From the NCBI GenBank assembly GCA_003151235.1, contig PLWZ01000026.1:1-44031 (forward strand): a stretch of DNA of 44,031 nucleotides, in the 5' to 3' direction. The position numbers were made by a program, and so were the translations under genes. The notes beneath the pieces were generated by a model, which was not told the DNA's origin, did not search any database, and was given only the letters and a program-made list of their open reading frames with translations. Positions 28,704-37,027 of this stretch are shown here, in pieces (position 1 is the stretch's first letter; every line of letters begins with the position of its first letter). The stretch comes from Acidimicrobiaceae bacterium (GTDB lineage: Bacteria > Actinomycetota > Acidimicrobiia > Acidimicrobiales > RAAP-2).

Positions 28704-29624
28704 CTACCGACCCGAGGCCGCGCCGACGAGACCGGAGGCGAGCTGGCGGGGGGTGCCCCGCAGGGCAACCTCGACCCGAGCGTTGTCGATCAAGCGGACC
28801 GGCCCGACGTCGGCTGCGATGATCAGCCGAAGGGGCCGGTGGCCGTCGAGCAGCGCCGGGACGCTGAGGTCGTCCGCGTCGACGACCGCGCCGTAGTCGA
28901 GCGAGACGGTGGGCTCGCCGGCCACGACCGACGCGATGAGCGCCTCCACGGCGGCCGGGCGACGCTCACCCGACGCGACGGCCACGCGCGCGGTCTCGAG
29001 GGCCCGCCAGAGCACGGTGGCGGCCCTGCGCTCGTCGGCCGACAACCGCGCGTTCCGGCTCGACAGGGCGAGGCCGTCGAGGTCCCGCACGGTCGGGCAG
29101 CCGACCACCTCGATCGGGAAGCCCAGGTCGGCGGCCATCCGCCGGACGACGGCCAGCTGCTGGAAGTCCTTCTCCCCGAAGTAGGCGCGGCTGCGCCCGG
29201 CGATCGAGAACAGCTTGGCCACGACGGTGGCCACGCCCTCGAAGTGCCCGGGCCTCGACGCGCCCTCCCAGTGAGCCGCCTCCGCCCGGACCGACACCCG
29301 CGTGGACGGGGGCTCCGGCCAGTCCGGGTACATCTCGGTGACGCTCGGCGCGAACACCACCCCGACGCCGAGCGACGCGCACCGCTCGAGGTCGTCGGCC
29401 AGGGTACGCGGGTAGTGGTCGAGGTCGCAGGGATCCCCGAACTGCAGGGGGTTGACGAAGATCGTGACCGCGACCACGTCACACTCTGCGGCCGCCCGGA
29501 TCATCAGCGACTCGTGGCCCGCGTGCAGCGCGCCCATCGTCGGGACGAGGCCGACGGTGGCCCCGTCGGCCCGGAACCCCTCCAGGGCCTGGCGGAACGA
29601 CCCGACCGAATGGACGACGTCCAC
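28704..29624 (-). CDS. panC: Pantothenate synthetase
   Basis: ATP-dependent condensation of pantoate and beta-alanine to pantothenate. 306 residues with VPTMGALHAGHESL (HIGH-type loop), TIFVNPLQFG, AYFGEKDFQQL and LALSSRNARLS, so all active-site loops are intact. GTG 29624 follows the DUF2520 stop by one base. It needs beta-alanine, yet the adjoining panD is broken. Confidence 0.96.
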   Translation of the reverse strand: MDVVHSVGSFRQALEGFRADGATVGLVPTMGALHAGHESLMIRAAAECDVVAVTIFVNPLQFGDPCDLDHYPRTLADDLERCASLGVGVVFAPSVTEMYPDWPEPPSTRVSVRAEAAHWEGASRPGHFEGVATVVAKLFSIAGRSRAYFGEKDFQQLAVVRRMAADLGFPIEVVGCPTVRDLDGLALSSRNARLSADERRAATVLWRALETARVAVASGERRPAAVEALIASVVAGEPTVSLDYGAVVDADDLSVPALLDGHRPLRLIIAADVGPVRLIDNARVEVALRGTPRQLASGLVGAASGR

Positions 29625-29625
29625 G

Positions 29626-30423
29626 TCAGCTCACGCCGGCCCGGACCCGGACGGGGTCACCCAGCGCCTCGACGATCTCGGGCTCGACCTGTTCGACGCG
29701 CTGGGTCGTCGCCCGTTCGTGGGCCAGCCGGTTGGCCAGGGCGACCCCGGCGTTGTAGGCGGGTCGCTCGTCGACCGACAGCGCCCGGCGGTGCCGCTCG
29801 AGCGTCGCCCAGTCCCCGCGCGCGGCCGGTCCCGTCAGTGCGGCGGCCGGACCGAGGCGCGCGACGTCGTCGATGGCGGCACGGGACAGGTCCAAAAACG
29901 CGTCGACGTCGAGGCCGACCGACGCCGCCACCCGCTCGACCTGGCCGAGTAGCGCGACCACATGGTTGGCGGCCACGCACGCGGCGGCGTGATAGGCGGC
30001 ACGGTCGGCGTCGGCCACGGCGAATGGCCGCCCGCCGAGCGCTCGGGCGATCTCCCCTGCGATCGGGTCGCCGGCCACAGCAAAGCTGATCCCGCCCGTG
30101 AGGCGCTGTTCCCCGATGGCCGGGTTCGGCAACGGCACCAGCGGGTGCAGCGACGCCCGGCGGGCATGGCGGCCAAGCACGTCGAGACCGAGCGAGGCGG
30201 CCAGGTGGATGACGACGCAGCCATCGTCCGGGCGCACCCCGGCGGCCACCGACGCGACGGCGTCGTCGGGGGTGGAGATGATGAGCACGTCGACACCGCG
30301 GGCCGCTTCGGCCTGGTCGTCATGGCGACCGAGGATGCCGACGACCTCAAAACCGGTGCCCGACAGGGCCGCGGCAAGGGAACGGCCTGCCCGACCGGGG
30401 CCAATGAAACGAACGGACCTCAC
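29626..30423 (-). CDS. Rossmann-fold DUF2520 protein, predicted oxidoreductase
   Basis: 265 residues. An NAD(P)-binding N-terminus (VRFIGPGRAGRSLAAALSG; VLIISTPDDAV) and a DUF2520 C-terminal helical domain (AYHAAACVAANHVVALL). The architecture parallels 6-phosphogluconate-dehydrogenase-like reductases such as ketopantoate reductase. The substrate is unproven. The gene is conserved beside panC in mycobacteria (as I recall, Rv3603c), suggesting a pantothenate-linked role. GTG 30423 has a strong GAAGGAGG ribosome-binding site. Confidence 0.85.
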   Translation of the reverse strand: MRSVRFIGPGRAGRSLAAALSGTGFEVVGILGRHDDQAEAARGVDVLIISTPDDAVASVAAGVRPDDGCVVIHLAASLGLDVLGRHARRASLHPLVPLPNPAIGEQRLTGGISFAVAGDPIAGEIARALGGRPFAVADADRAAYHAAACVAANHVVALLGQVERVAASVGLDVDAFLDLSRAAIDDVARLGPAAALTGPAARGDWATLERHRRALSVDERPAYNAGVALANRLAHERATTQRVEQVEPEIVEALGDPVRVRAGVS

Positions 30424-30465
30424 CAGACCTCCTTCGGCGATCCAACCCCGTAGGTGTCGGTCGCT

Positions 30466-30978
30466 TCAGCGATCAGATTTCGTGACCGAAGTCGTGAACC
30501 CGCCCAGTGTACCCACACGCACCACGGAACCGACAGCCGTTTGCAGGGCTGCGGCAGGCACGGCATCGGGCGCCAGGTCGGCCAGCGGCACCAGGACGAA
30601 CCGGCGCTCGAGCATCCGGGGGTGGGGCACGGTGAGATCGGGCTCGTCGACCCGTTCGTCGCCGACCAGCAGCACGTCGGCGTCGAGGGTCCGGGGGCCG
30701 AAGCGGACCGTCCTGACCCGCCCGGCGTCCTCCTCGAGTTCTCGGCAACGCTCGAGCAGCGCGCGCGCCGTGTCGGGGGTGGTCAACTCCACGACCACGT
30801 TGAGGTAGGCACCCTGGCCGTCCGGGCCGCCGAGCGGCTCGGTCTCGTACACGGGGGAGACGGCGTTCACGTCGCCGCGTTCGGCAAGGACCGTCACCGC
30901 CCGCTCGAGCGCGGCCAGACGGTCGCCCAGATTCGACCCGAGACCGAGGAAGGCCCGGCGGGTCGGGCGTGCGCTCAC
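30466..30978 (-). CDS. folK: 6-hydroxymethyl-7,8-dihydropterin pyrophosphokinase
   Basis: Transfers pyrophosphate from ATP to 6-hydroxymethyldihydropterin in folate synthesis. 170 residues: FLGLGSNLGDRLAAL, VYETEPLGG, YLNVVVEL, and the HPPK signature RFGPRTLDADVLL followed by VPHPRMLERRFVLVPL. GTG 30978 overlaps the folB stop (GTGA). Confidence 0.96.
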   Translation of the reverse strand: MSARPTRRAFLGLGSNLGDRLAALERAVTVLAERGDVNAVSPVYETEPLGGPDGQGAYLNVVVELTTPDTARALLERCRELEEDAGRVRTVRFGPRTLDADVLLVGDERVDEPDLTVPHPRMLERRFVLVPLADLAPDAVPAAALQTAVGSVVRVGTLGGFTTSVTKSDR

Positions 30979-31364
30979 GGTGCCGAGGGGCCCGCCCCGG
31001 GTCGACCTCGTTCGAGCCGGACGCCGACCGATCCGACGTCCTCGCCGATCGGTGGCCGCAGTTTGCGCACGGTGACGGCAACCCGCTCCACCCGGGCGTC
31101 GACCTCGCTCACGGACAGGGCCACCGCCTCGGCCAATGCCTCCAGAAGGGTGAACGATGTGTCGCGGACGAGCGCCGCCACCCGCTCGACCACCGTGCCG
31201 TAATCGACGGTGTCGGTCAGCTGATCGCTCGCCCCGGCCGCCCCCGTGTCCACCCAGACGTCGAGGTCGAGCTCGAACGGCTGGGCCCGCTCCCGCTCCT
31301 CGGGCAGCGCACCGTGGGTCGCCACGACCCGCAGGGCCCGGACCTCGATGCGGTCGACGCTCAC
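30975..31364 (-). CDS. folB: Dihydroneopterin aldolase
   Basis: Cleaves dihydroneopterin to 6-hydroxymethyldihydropterin and glycolaldehyde. 129 residues: IEVRALRVVATHGALPEER (with the conserved His-Gly; the usual catalytic segment is GxHG..EE), the DTVDYGTVVERV helix, SFTLLEALAEAVA and VTVRKLRPPI. GTG 31364 overlaps the preceding stop by 4 nt. The frame is open far upstream on this strand but without homology. Confidence 0.94.
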   Translation of the reverse strand: MSVDRIEVRALRVVATHGALPEERERAQPFELDLDVWVDTGAAGASDQLTDTVDYGTVVERVAALVRDTSFTLLEALAEAVALSVSEVDARVERVAVTVRKLRPPIGEDVGSVGVRLERGRPGAGPSAP

Positions 31365-31876
31365 CCCGCCCGGCGGGGTGCCGGGCCGTTGACCACGACG
31401 ACCAACTCTCGCCCGGCCGGGCCCATCTGGCGCCCGATCATGTGCTCGACCATGGCCACGGCCTGGGGATTCGTCGGCAAACGGCCGGACCACACCAAGA
31501 AGCCGGCGACGACGCCCATGACCCGGTCCCCGAGCTCCTCTTGGTGCATCAGCACCCGCTGGCCCTCGGCAAGCGAGTTGCGCAGGTCGGTGTAGCAGTC
31601 CTCGAGCACCGAGCGAGGGTCGGTGGCCGTCGGGAGCGGATAGTGAGCCCAAACCAGCTCGCCCTCGTCGTACGCGTGGAGGTTGTGCGGGGAGGGCAGG
31701 AGCGAGATGACCCGGTCGAAGCCCTGGACGCGGAGCCAGATGATCTCCTCCTGTCGTCGCACCCGGCGGTGGTTCGGCGCGAACCCGCCCGGACGCTCGC
31801 TGACGGCGAAGCTGTCCTTCATCACCCAGGTAAAATTGCGGGGGCAGATGCCGGCCGCCCACTTGCCCTTCACCAT
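31361..31876 (-). CDS. Dual-specificity-phosphatase-fold protein lacking the catalytic cysteine
   Basis: 171 residues in the middle of the folate operon. The layout is that of a cysteine phosphatase: FTWVMKDSFAVSERPG near the start, GFDRVISLLPS, YPLPTATDPRSV (candidate general-acid loop, Asp86), then VLMHQEELGDRV followed by VAGFLVWSGRL. The P-loop should read H-C-x5-R; here it is H111-Q112-x5-R118, with Arg kept but Cys replaced by Gln. By family chemistry it cannot form a phosphocysteine intermediate. It may bind rather than cleave a phosphorylated ligand; the role is unknown. ATG 31876 lies 19 nt after folP and the stop overlaps folB. Confidence 0.75.
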   Translation of the reverse strand: MVKGKWAAGICPRNFTWVMKDSFAVSERPGGFAPNHRRVRRQEEIIWLRVQGFDRVISLLPSPHNLHAYDEGELVWAHYPLPTATDPRSVLEDCYTDLRNSLAEGQRVLMHQEELGDRVMGVVAGFLVWSGRLPTNPQAVAMVEHMIGRQMGPAGRELVVVVNGPAPRRAG

Positions 31877-31895
31877 GTCTGCACGCTCACACGCA

Positions 31896-32738
31896 TCACC
31901 GTGACACACCCTCCAGCTCGACCTCGCGCCGAGCGACCGGTCCGACAAGCCAGGCGGCCCGGACGCTTGCCAACACGTCGTGGACCCGCACCATGTGAAC
32001 GCCCTCCGCCATGGCCCAGGTGCTCGACGCCAGCGACCCCTCGGCCCGCTCTTCTGGGGGGAGTGGCTCTCCCCCCGTCGACCCGATCTTCCCGAGGAAC
32101 CACTTGTTCGACGTCCCGACCAGGACCCGGGCGCCGACCGCCTCGGCCTCACCCACCAGCTCACCCACCTTGGCAAGGAGGGCCAGGTTGTGGGCGACGG
32201 TCTTGCCGAACCCGATCCCGGGGTCGAGCCAGATCTCGCCGACTCCAGCCGAGCGGGCCCGCTCGGCCAGGTCGAGCACGTGGCGGTGGACCTCGGTGAC
32301 GACATCGTCGTAGCGGGGGTCGGCCTGCATGTCGGCCGGGGTGCCCTGCCGGTGCATGGCCACCCAGCCGACGCCACACTCGGCGGCGACCGGCCACAGC
32401 GTGCCCGAGACGTCGTTGATCAGGAGGGCACCGGCGGCGACCGCCGCGCGGGCGACCCCGGGCTTCACGGTGTCGACGGACACCGGGCCGATCGGCGCCA
32501 GGGCTTCGATGACCGGGATCACCCGCCGAAGCTCCTCGTCCTCGTCGACCGGTGCCGCCCCCGGGCGGCTTGACTCGCCGCCCACGTCCACCATGTCGGC
32601 GCCGTCGGCCACCATGGCTCGGCCCTGCGCGATCGCATCGGCACTCGACTGGTAGCGCCCGCCGTCAAAGAAGGAGTCCGGGGTGACGTTGAGCACACCC
32701 ATCACCATCGGGCGACCCTCGTCATCTCGATCGGACAC
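31896..32738 (-). CDS. folP: Dihydropteroate synthase
   Basis: Joins p-aminobenzoate to 6-hydroxymethyldihydropterin diphosphate; the target of sulfonamides. A TIM barrel of 280 residues: VMGVLNVTPDSFFDGG, DVGGESSRPGA, VSVDTVKPGVA, INDVSGTL, WLDPGIGFGKTVAHNL and a C-terminal MVRVHDV. The start is GTG 32738. A 63-nt gap, in which I see nothing distinctive, separates it from folE. Confidence 0.96.
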   Translation of the reverse strand: MSDRDDEGRPMVMGVLNVTPDSFFDGGRYQSSADAIAQGRAMVADGADMVDVGGESSRPGAAPVDEDEELRRVIPVIEALAPIGPVSVDTVKPGVARAAVAAGALLINDVSGTLWPVAAECGVGWVAMHRQGTPADMQADPRYDDVVTEVHRHVLDLAERARSAGVGEIWLDPGIGFGKTVAHNLALLAKVGELVGEAEAVGARVLVGTSNKWFLGKIGSTGGEPLPPEERAEGSLASSTWAMAEGVHMVRVHDVLASVRAAWLVGPVARREVELEGVSR

Positions 32739-32801
32739 AGATCGCAGCGTAGGCGACGCGTTCGGCGCCGACGGTGTGAGTTGGCGGGGAATTTTCGGCT
32801 T

Positions 32802-33371
32802 TTAGCGGCCGTGTACGAACTGCATCGCCTCGGCACGGGTGGCCTGGTCGCTGCGGAACAGCCCCCGCACCGCCGAGGTGACGGTCTGGGTGCCGGGCTT
32901 TTTCACCCCCCGCATCGACATGCAGAGGTGCTCCGCCTCGACGACGACCAGCACGCCGCGGGGGTCGAGCGCCGCCTCGAGGGCGTCGGCGATCTCGGTG
33001 GTCATCCGCTCCTGGACCTGCAGCCGCCGGGCGTAGCCCTCGACCAGCCGGGCCAGCTTGGAGATGCCGGTGATGCGCCCGTCCGAGTTGGGGATGTAGG
33101 CGACGTGGGCCCGCCCGATGAACGGGACCAGGTGGTGCTCGCAGAGCGACGCGAACGGGATGTCGCGCACCATGACCATCTCGTCGTGGTCGGCCGCGAA
33201 GGTGACGGTGACGTGGCGGCCGGGGTCGTCCTCCAATCCTGAGAACAGCTCCGAGTACATGGCGGCGACGCGGGCCGGCGTGCCGACCAGGCCGTCGCGC
33301 GACGGGTCCTCACCGATGGCGTCGAGGATCTCGGCGACCGCCTTCTCCACCCGCGCGAGATCAACCGCCAT
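32802..33371 (-). CDS. folE: GTP cyclohydrolase I
   Basis: The first step of folate synthesis, GTP to dihydroneopterin triphosphate. 189 residues with the zinc ligands in [12 protein letters not shown] and [15 protein letters not shown], plus [22 protein letters not shown]. It is the full-length type IA enzyme. ATG 33371 is 9 nt after tilS::hpt. In the related mycobacterial cluster ftsH precedes folE; it is absent here. Confidence 0.97.
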   Translation of the reverse strand: MAVDLARVEKAVAEILDAIGEDPSRDGLVGTPARVAAMYSELFSGLEDDPGRHVTVTFAADHDEMVMVRDIPFASLCEHHLVPFIGRAHVAYIPNSDGRITGISKLARLVEGYARRLQVQERMTTEIADALEAALDPRGVLVVVEAEHLCMSMRGVKKPGTQTVTSAVRGLFRSDQATRAEAMQFVHGR

Positions 33372-33380
33372 GGCCCCGCC

Positions 33381-34895
33381 TCAGCCGGGCCCGGACTGGG
33401 GCCGGTAGACGTGGACCGAGCGCAGGTTCCGGTAGCGCTCGTCGACGTCCAGGCCGTAGCCGACGACGAACTCCGAGGGGATATTGAAGCCCACGTAGCG
33501 TAGGTCGAGGGGCACCCGCTGCTCACCGTCCTTCACCAGGAGGGCGCACACCTCGACGCTGGCTGGGTGCCGGGCCTGGAGGTAGCGGCGCAGATAGTTG
33601 AGCGTGAGGCCGCTGTCGATGATGTCCTCGACCACCAGCACGTGCCGTCCGGCCACGTCGGCGTCGAGGTCCTTCACGATCCGGACGACCCCCGACGTGC
33701 GGGTCGCGCTCCCGTACGACGAGACGGCCATGAAGTCGACGTCGACCGGGAGGTCGATGGCCCGGGCGAGGTCGCTCATGAAGATCATGGCCCCCTTCAA
33801 CACCCCGACGAGAAGTGGCGGGTCTTCGGCGTAGTCCGCCGTGATGGCGGCGCCGAGCTCGGCCACCCGCTCGGAAAGAGCCTCGGCGGTGACCACGGGC
33901 TCGCCCACCTCGGCCAGCCCCCAGCTCGGCACCGACGAAGCGGCACGCTCCGTCTTCACCGGCCGAACCCTATCGGACTCCCCCTCGACGGCCAGGCGTG
34001 AAGCAGAGCGCCGAACCCGTCGTCCACCACCGATTTCGGCGGCAACGGCGGCGCCCGCAGCGACGTCGAGGACCCGCGCGACCGCCGCTGCTGTGGGCGG
34101 GTGGCGGTCGGTCCGGCCTTCGGTCGGGGTCAGCCAGCTGCGAACGGCGCGGCGCGCCAGCACGAGCGGCGCGTCGCGCAGCGCCCGCGCATCGGTCGGA
34201 TCTGGCACCGCCTCCTGCACGAGCGCCCCCAGGAACGAGGCTTCGTCCCGCAAGAGATCGGACTGGCGCGCCAGCACCGGGACCGGGTCGCGACGAGCGA
34301 TCGCCGCGCACAGCGGGAGCAGCTCGTGGCGGACCCGGTTGCGGAGGTGCCGCGGATCCTCGTTGGACGGATCGCGCACCGGCTCGATCCCCATCGACGC
34401 GCACACGAGCTCGGTCTCGCTCCTCCGGAGCCCGAGCAGGGGGTGTCGCATGCCGGGCACCATCCCCGACAGTCCATCCAACCCTGCCCCGCGGAGCAGA
34501 TTGCAGAGCACCGTCTCGGCCTGATCGTCCATCGTGTGCCCGGTCGCGGCCCCCTCGGGCAGAACCGAGAACCGGGCCGCCCGGGCGCGCGCTTCGAGGT
34601 TGGGCCCGTCGGCGACCGACACCCGCTCGCTCCGGAACGCCGCCCCGAAACGATCCGCCGTCGCCTCGACGAACTCGGCCTCGAGGTCTGACCCCGATCG
34701 CAGGCCGTGGTCGACATGGATGGCCGTGACGTTGCAGCCTGCGGCCACCGCGAGCACCAGGAGTGCCATGGAGTCGGGCCCACCCGAGACCGCGCACGCG
34801 AGCGGCCCCCCGGGTTCGGGAAACGTGCAGCGGCCGGCGATCGCCACGATGTCCGTGGGCCAGTCCGTCATCGGCTCGAGGTCCCCGGTGTTCAC
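33381..34895 (-). CDS. tRNA(Ile)-lysidine synthetase fused to hypoxanthine phosphoribosyltransferase
   Basis: One uninterrupted frame of 504 residues. Residues ~25-310 are TilS, which puts lysidine on C34 of tRNA-Ile: PP-loop SGGPDS (37-42), HVDHGLR, GHTMDDQAETVL and RHLRNRVRHELLP. Residues ~324-504 are a complete HPRT: LVGVLKGAMIFMSDL, SSYGSATRTSGVV, PRPP loop VVEDIIDSGLTL and a VGFNIPSEFVVGYG end. A GTG just before the HPRT part (VKTERAA) could start it separately, but no stop lies between the two. GTG 34895 overlaps the preceding stop. TilS/HprT fusions are known in Listeria. Confidence 0.9.
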   Translation of the reverse strand: MNTGDLEPMTDWPTDIVAIAGRCTFPEPGGPLACAVSGGPDSMALLVLAVAAGCNVTAIHVDHGLRSGSDLEAEFVEATADRFGAAFRSERVSVADGPNLEARARAARFSVLPEGAATGHTMDDQAETVLCNLLRGAGLDGLSGMVPGMRHPLLGLRRSETELVCASMGIEPVRDPSNEDPRHLRNRVRHELLPLCAAIARRDPVPVLARQSDLLRDEASFLGALVQEAVPDPTDARALRDAPLVLARRAVRSWLTPTEGRTDRHPPTAAAVARVLDVAAGAAVAAEIGGGRRVRRSASRLAVEGESDRVRPVKTERAASSVPSWGLAEVGEPVVTAEALSERVAELGAAITADYAEDPPLLVGVLKGAMIFMSDLARAIDLPVDVDFMAVSSYGSATRTSGVVRIVKDLDADVAGRHVLVVEDIIDSGLTLNYLRRYLQARHPASVEVCALLVKDGEQRVPLDLRYVGFNIPSEFVVGYGLDVDERYRNLRSVHVYRPQSGPG

Positions 34896-36022
34896 CCCGC
34901 CAGGGCGGAAGGGGTGACCCTGGTGACCCAGGTGGACGGGTCCCTGATCTCGACAAGCGACGGGAGCCACTCGGGCCCCTGCCAGACGCGGTCGAAGAGG
35001 CGGCGACCGCCGACGTCTTCCACCGATCGCACAAACTTCTCGCCCTCCGCGTACTGGCGCATCTTGGCCTCGAGTCCGAGGATCTGCTGCAGCACCTTGG
35101 CCGGCCCGCGGGCCTGTTGCCTGCGGTCGCTGAGCACCTTGCTGAAGTGCTCGGCCCCGGGCAGCGCATCGGCGCCCGCCCTGTCCATCGTGACGTCGCC
35201 ATGGCCCTCGAGGAGACTCATGAGCGCCTGGATCTTTTGGAGCGCCGCGAGCTGCTCCTCGGTCGCGACCAGGCCGATCATTCCGGACTCGCCCATCGGG
35301 TTGCGCCCGGCCCGGATCTCCTGCGCAGCCCGCCGCAGTGCGTCGACCATCTTGCGGGGATCCGAGCCGAGGGGTTCGAGCCCCTCTTCGACCAGGGAGA
35401 CGAAGTATCCGCGGAGCCAGGGCACGGCCATGAACTGGGCCCGATGCGTCACCTCGTGGAGGGCCAGCCACAGTCGGAACTGGTCCGGGTCGAACCCGTA
35501 CTTGGTTTCGATGGCGGCCACGTTGGGTCCGACGAAATACACGACGTCCTGGTTCTCCTCGTCGACGCCGTCGGTGAGCAACAAGTCGTATTGGCCGAGC
35601 ACCCGCGTGGACATCCAGGCGAGCACCAGCGCCAGCTGGGTCCCGTTGACCGAGCGCGACGCGCCGGCCAGGTGACGGGACAACCCCGAGGCCACGCCGG
35701 GGAGGGGGGACGCAGGTTTCCGCGCAGCCAGCTTGGCCAGGGTCGGCCCCAAGAGACGCTGGAACGAGGCGATGTTGGCGGCGACCCACCCGGGACGGTC
35801 GATCACGCGGCCCCGGGCCGGGCTGCCGACCGACAGTCCGGTCGCCTCGGCCACCAGTCCCTCCGCCCGCGCGGTCAGTTCGTCGAAGTCCCGCTGCATC
35901 GCCGCGGGCCGGTAGCTGGGCGGGGTCGCTGTTCGCCCGGACACCCAGCGAGCCACCCGCTCGGCCACGACCCAATCGATGATCGGCGGCTGCCCCGCGC
36001 CGTCTGCGCCCTCGTCGGTCAT
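34892..36022 (-). CDS. Zincin-like metalloprotease of the DUF2342/zincin_2 family
   Basis: 376 residues with a single HEVTH zinc motif (LALHEVTHRAQFMAVPW) and a following VEEGLEPLG that may give the third ligand. The surrounding helices match the DUF2342 (coenzyme F420-associated) proteins conserved next to tilS and hpt in actinobacteria. There is no signal peptide, so it is probably cytosolic. The biochemical role is unknown. ATG 36022; the stop overlaps the tilS::hpt start. Confidence 0.86.
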   Translation of the reverse strand: MTDEGADGAGQPPIIDWVVAERVARWVSGRTATPPSYRPAAMQRDFDELTARAEGLVAEATGLSVGSPARGRVIDRPGWVAANIASFQRLLGPTLAKLAARKPASPLPGVASGLSRHLAGASRSVNGTQLALVLAWMSTRVLGQYDLLLTDGVDEENQDVVYFVGPNVAAIETKYGFDPDQFRLWLALHEVTHRAQFMAVPWLRGYFVSLVEEGLEPLGSDPRKMVDALRRAAQEIRAGRNPMGESGMIGLVATEEQLAALQKIQALMSLLEGHGDVTMDRAGADALPGAEHFSKVLSDRRQQARGPAKVLQQILGLEAKMRQYAEGEKFVRSVEDVGGRRLFDRVWQGPEWLPSLVEIRDPSTWVTRVTPSALAG

Positions 36023-36050
36023 CGCCGAGACGGTCCCGACCGACCGCCGC

Positions 36051-36371
36051 TCACTCGGGGTGCTCTCGCTCCGGGTCGATGTCGACCTGCTTGCGGCGCT
36101 CCGCCTCGATCTGCTGAGCCACCCGCTGCATCAACGTGTCGGGAACGTGGTCCTTGCACTTGTCCGCGATGACCTGACGGAGCTCGGTCTCGAAACCTGC
36201 TGCGCTCGCGCAGGGAGCGCAGTAGTCGAGGTGCTCGGAGATCTCGCTGCGGCGCTGCTCGGTCAGCTCGCCGTCCAGGTAGTGGTAGAGCTGGTGGATC
36301 GCGGACCCACAGTCGACATCGGCACCGACATCGTCGGTCCCCGGCCCGCTGCTCACCTGACCACCACTCAT
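36051..36371 (-). CDS. rsrA: RsrA-type zinc anti-sigma factor
   Basis: A 106-residue redox-sensing anti-sigma factor. Zinc ligands Cys21, His47, Cys51 and Cys54 (HLDYCAPC) have the same spacing as Cys11/His37/Cys41/Cys44 of Streptomyces RsrA, where a disulfide releases SigR. There is an extra Cys in DKCKDH. ATG 36371 overlaps the sigma-factor stop by 4 nt, the typical sigR-rsrA arrangement. It is expected to hold the sigma factor inactive until thiol stress. Confidence 0.93.
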   Translation of the reverse strand: MSGGQVSSGPGTDDVGADVDCGSAIHQLYHYLDGELTEQRRSEISEHLDYCAPCASAAGFETELRQVIADKCKDHVPDTLMQRVAQQIEAERRKQVDIDPEREHPE

Positions 36372-36949
36372 TCGGACGACCTCCCGGGTGCGGTGCCGAC
36401 CAGTCCACGTGACTCCGCAAAGTCGTGCAACGCCTTCTGGAGAGCCCTTCTTCCCCGGTGGATCCGGCTCATTACCGTTCCGATGGGGACGTCGGTGATC
36501 TCGGCAATCTCCTTGTAGGAGAAGCCTTCGACGTCGGCGAGCAGAACGGCCATGCGGAACGAGTCGGGAAGGGACTCGATGGCCGCCTTCACCTCGTCGT
36601 CGGTGAAGCTGGCCAGCGCCTCCTCCTCGGCGCTACGGCTGAGCGTTCCGTCGCTGGGCGCAAGCCGGTGGTACAGGTAGAGCTCCTCGACGTCCTCGAC
36701 ATCGGCGATCTCGGGCCTGCGCTTGGCCGCCCGGTACGAGTTGATGTAGGTGTTGGTGAGGATCCGGTACAGCCAGGCCCGCAGGTTGGTGCCCTCGGTG
36801 AAGCCGCCGAAGCCCCGATAGGCACGCAGGTAGGTCTCCTGCACCAGGTCCTCGGCGTCGGAGGGGTTGCGCGTCATCCGGAGCGCGGCGCTGTAGAGCG
36901 CCGGCATGTGCTCCATGGCGAGGTCGGAGAACCGAGCTTGGTCGGCCAT
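36368..36949 (-). CDS. sigR: ECF sigma factor, SigR/SigH type
   Basis: 193 residues. Region 2 ([33 protein letters not shown] split across the domain, with [16 protein letters not shown]) and region 4 ([25 protein letters not shown] then [14 protein letters not shown]) are intact. With rsrA directly downstream it is a thiol-oxidative-stress sigma factor by homology. I looked for an autoregulatory GGAAT...GTT promoter in the 78-nt gap to pgeF and did not find a convincing one. Confidence 0.94.
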   Translation of the reverse strand: MADQARFSDLAMEHMPALYSAALRMTRNPSDAEDLVQETYLRAYRGFGGFTEGTNLRAWLYRILTNTYINSYRAAKRRPEIADVEDVEELYLYHRLAPSDGTLSRSAEEEALASFTDDEVKAAIESLPDSFRMAVLLADVEGFSYKEIAEITDVPIGTVMSRIHRGRRALQKALHDFAESRGLVGTAPGRSSE

Positions 36950-37027
36950 GGTCGAACCCTAGTCACGGGATCCCGGACCACGGCACCGGCCGGCTCGAGC
37001 GCAACCGTGGCTAACGTGGCTCGCCGG

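Noticed and set aside
27957..30089. 710-codon plus-strand open frame
   Set aside because: Antisense to nadB, panC and the DUF2520 gene, all of which have clear family motifs on the other strand.
31870..32103. Minus-strand ORF overlapping the folP end, starting beside ATG 31896
   Set aside because: ATG 31896 sits in a TGATG overlap that looks like a coupling signal but is out of frame with the phosphatase-fold gene and leads to only a few codons.
34896..35975. Upstream extension of the tilS::hpt frame
   Set aside because: The frame stays open for 360 more codons but the peptide is Arg/Gly-rich with no homology and lies over the zincin gene in another frame; GTG 34895 with a GTGA overlap is the real start.
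36425..37027. Long N-terminal extension of pgeF
   Set aside because: Antisense to sigR, no homology; the YfiH family begins shortly after ATG 37028.
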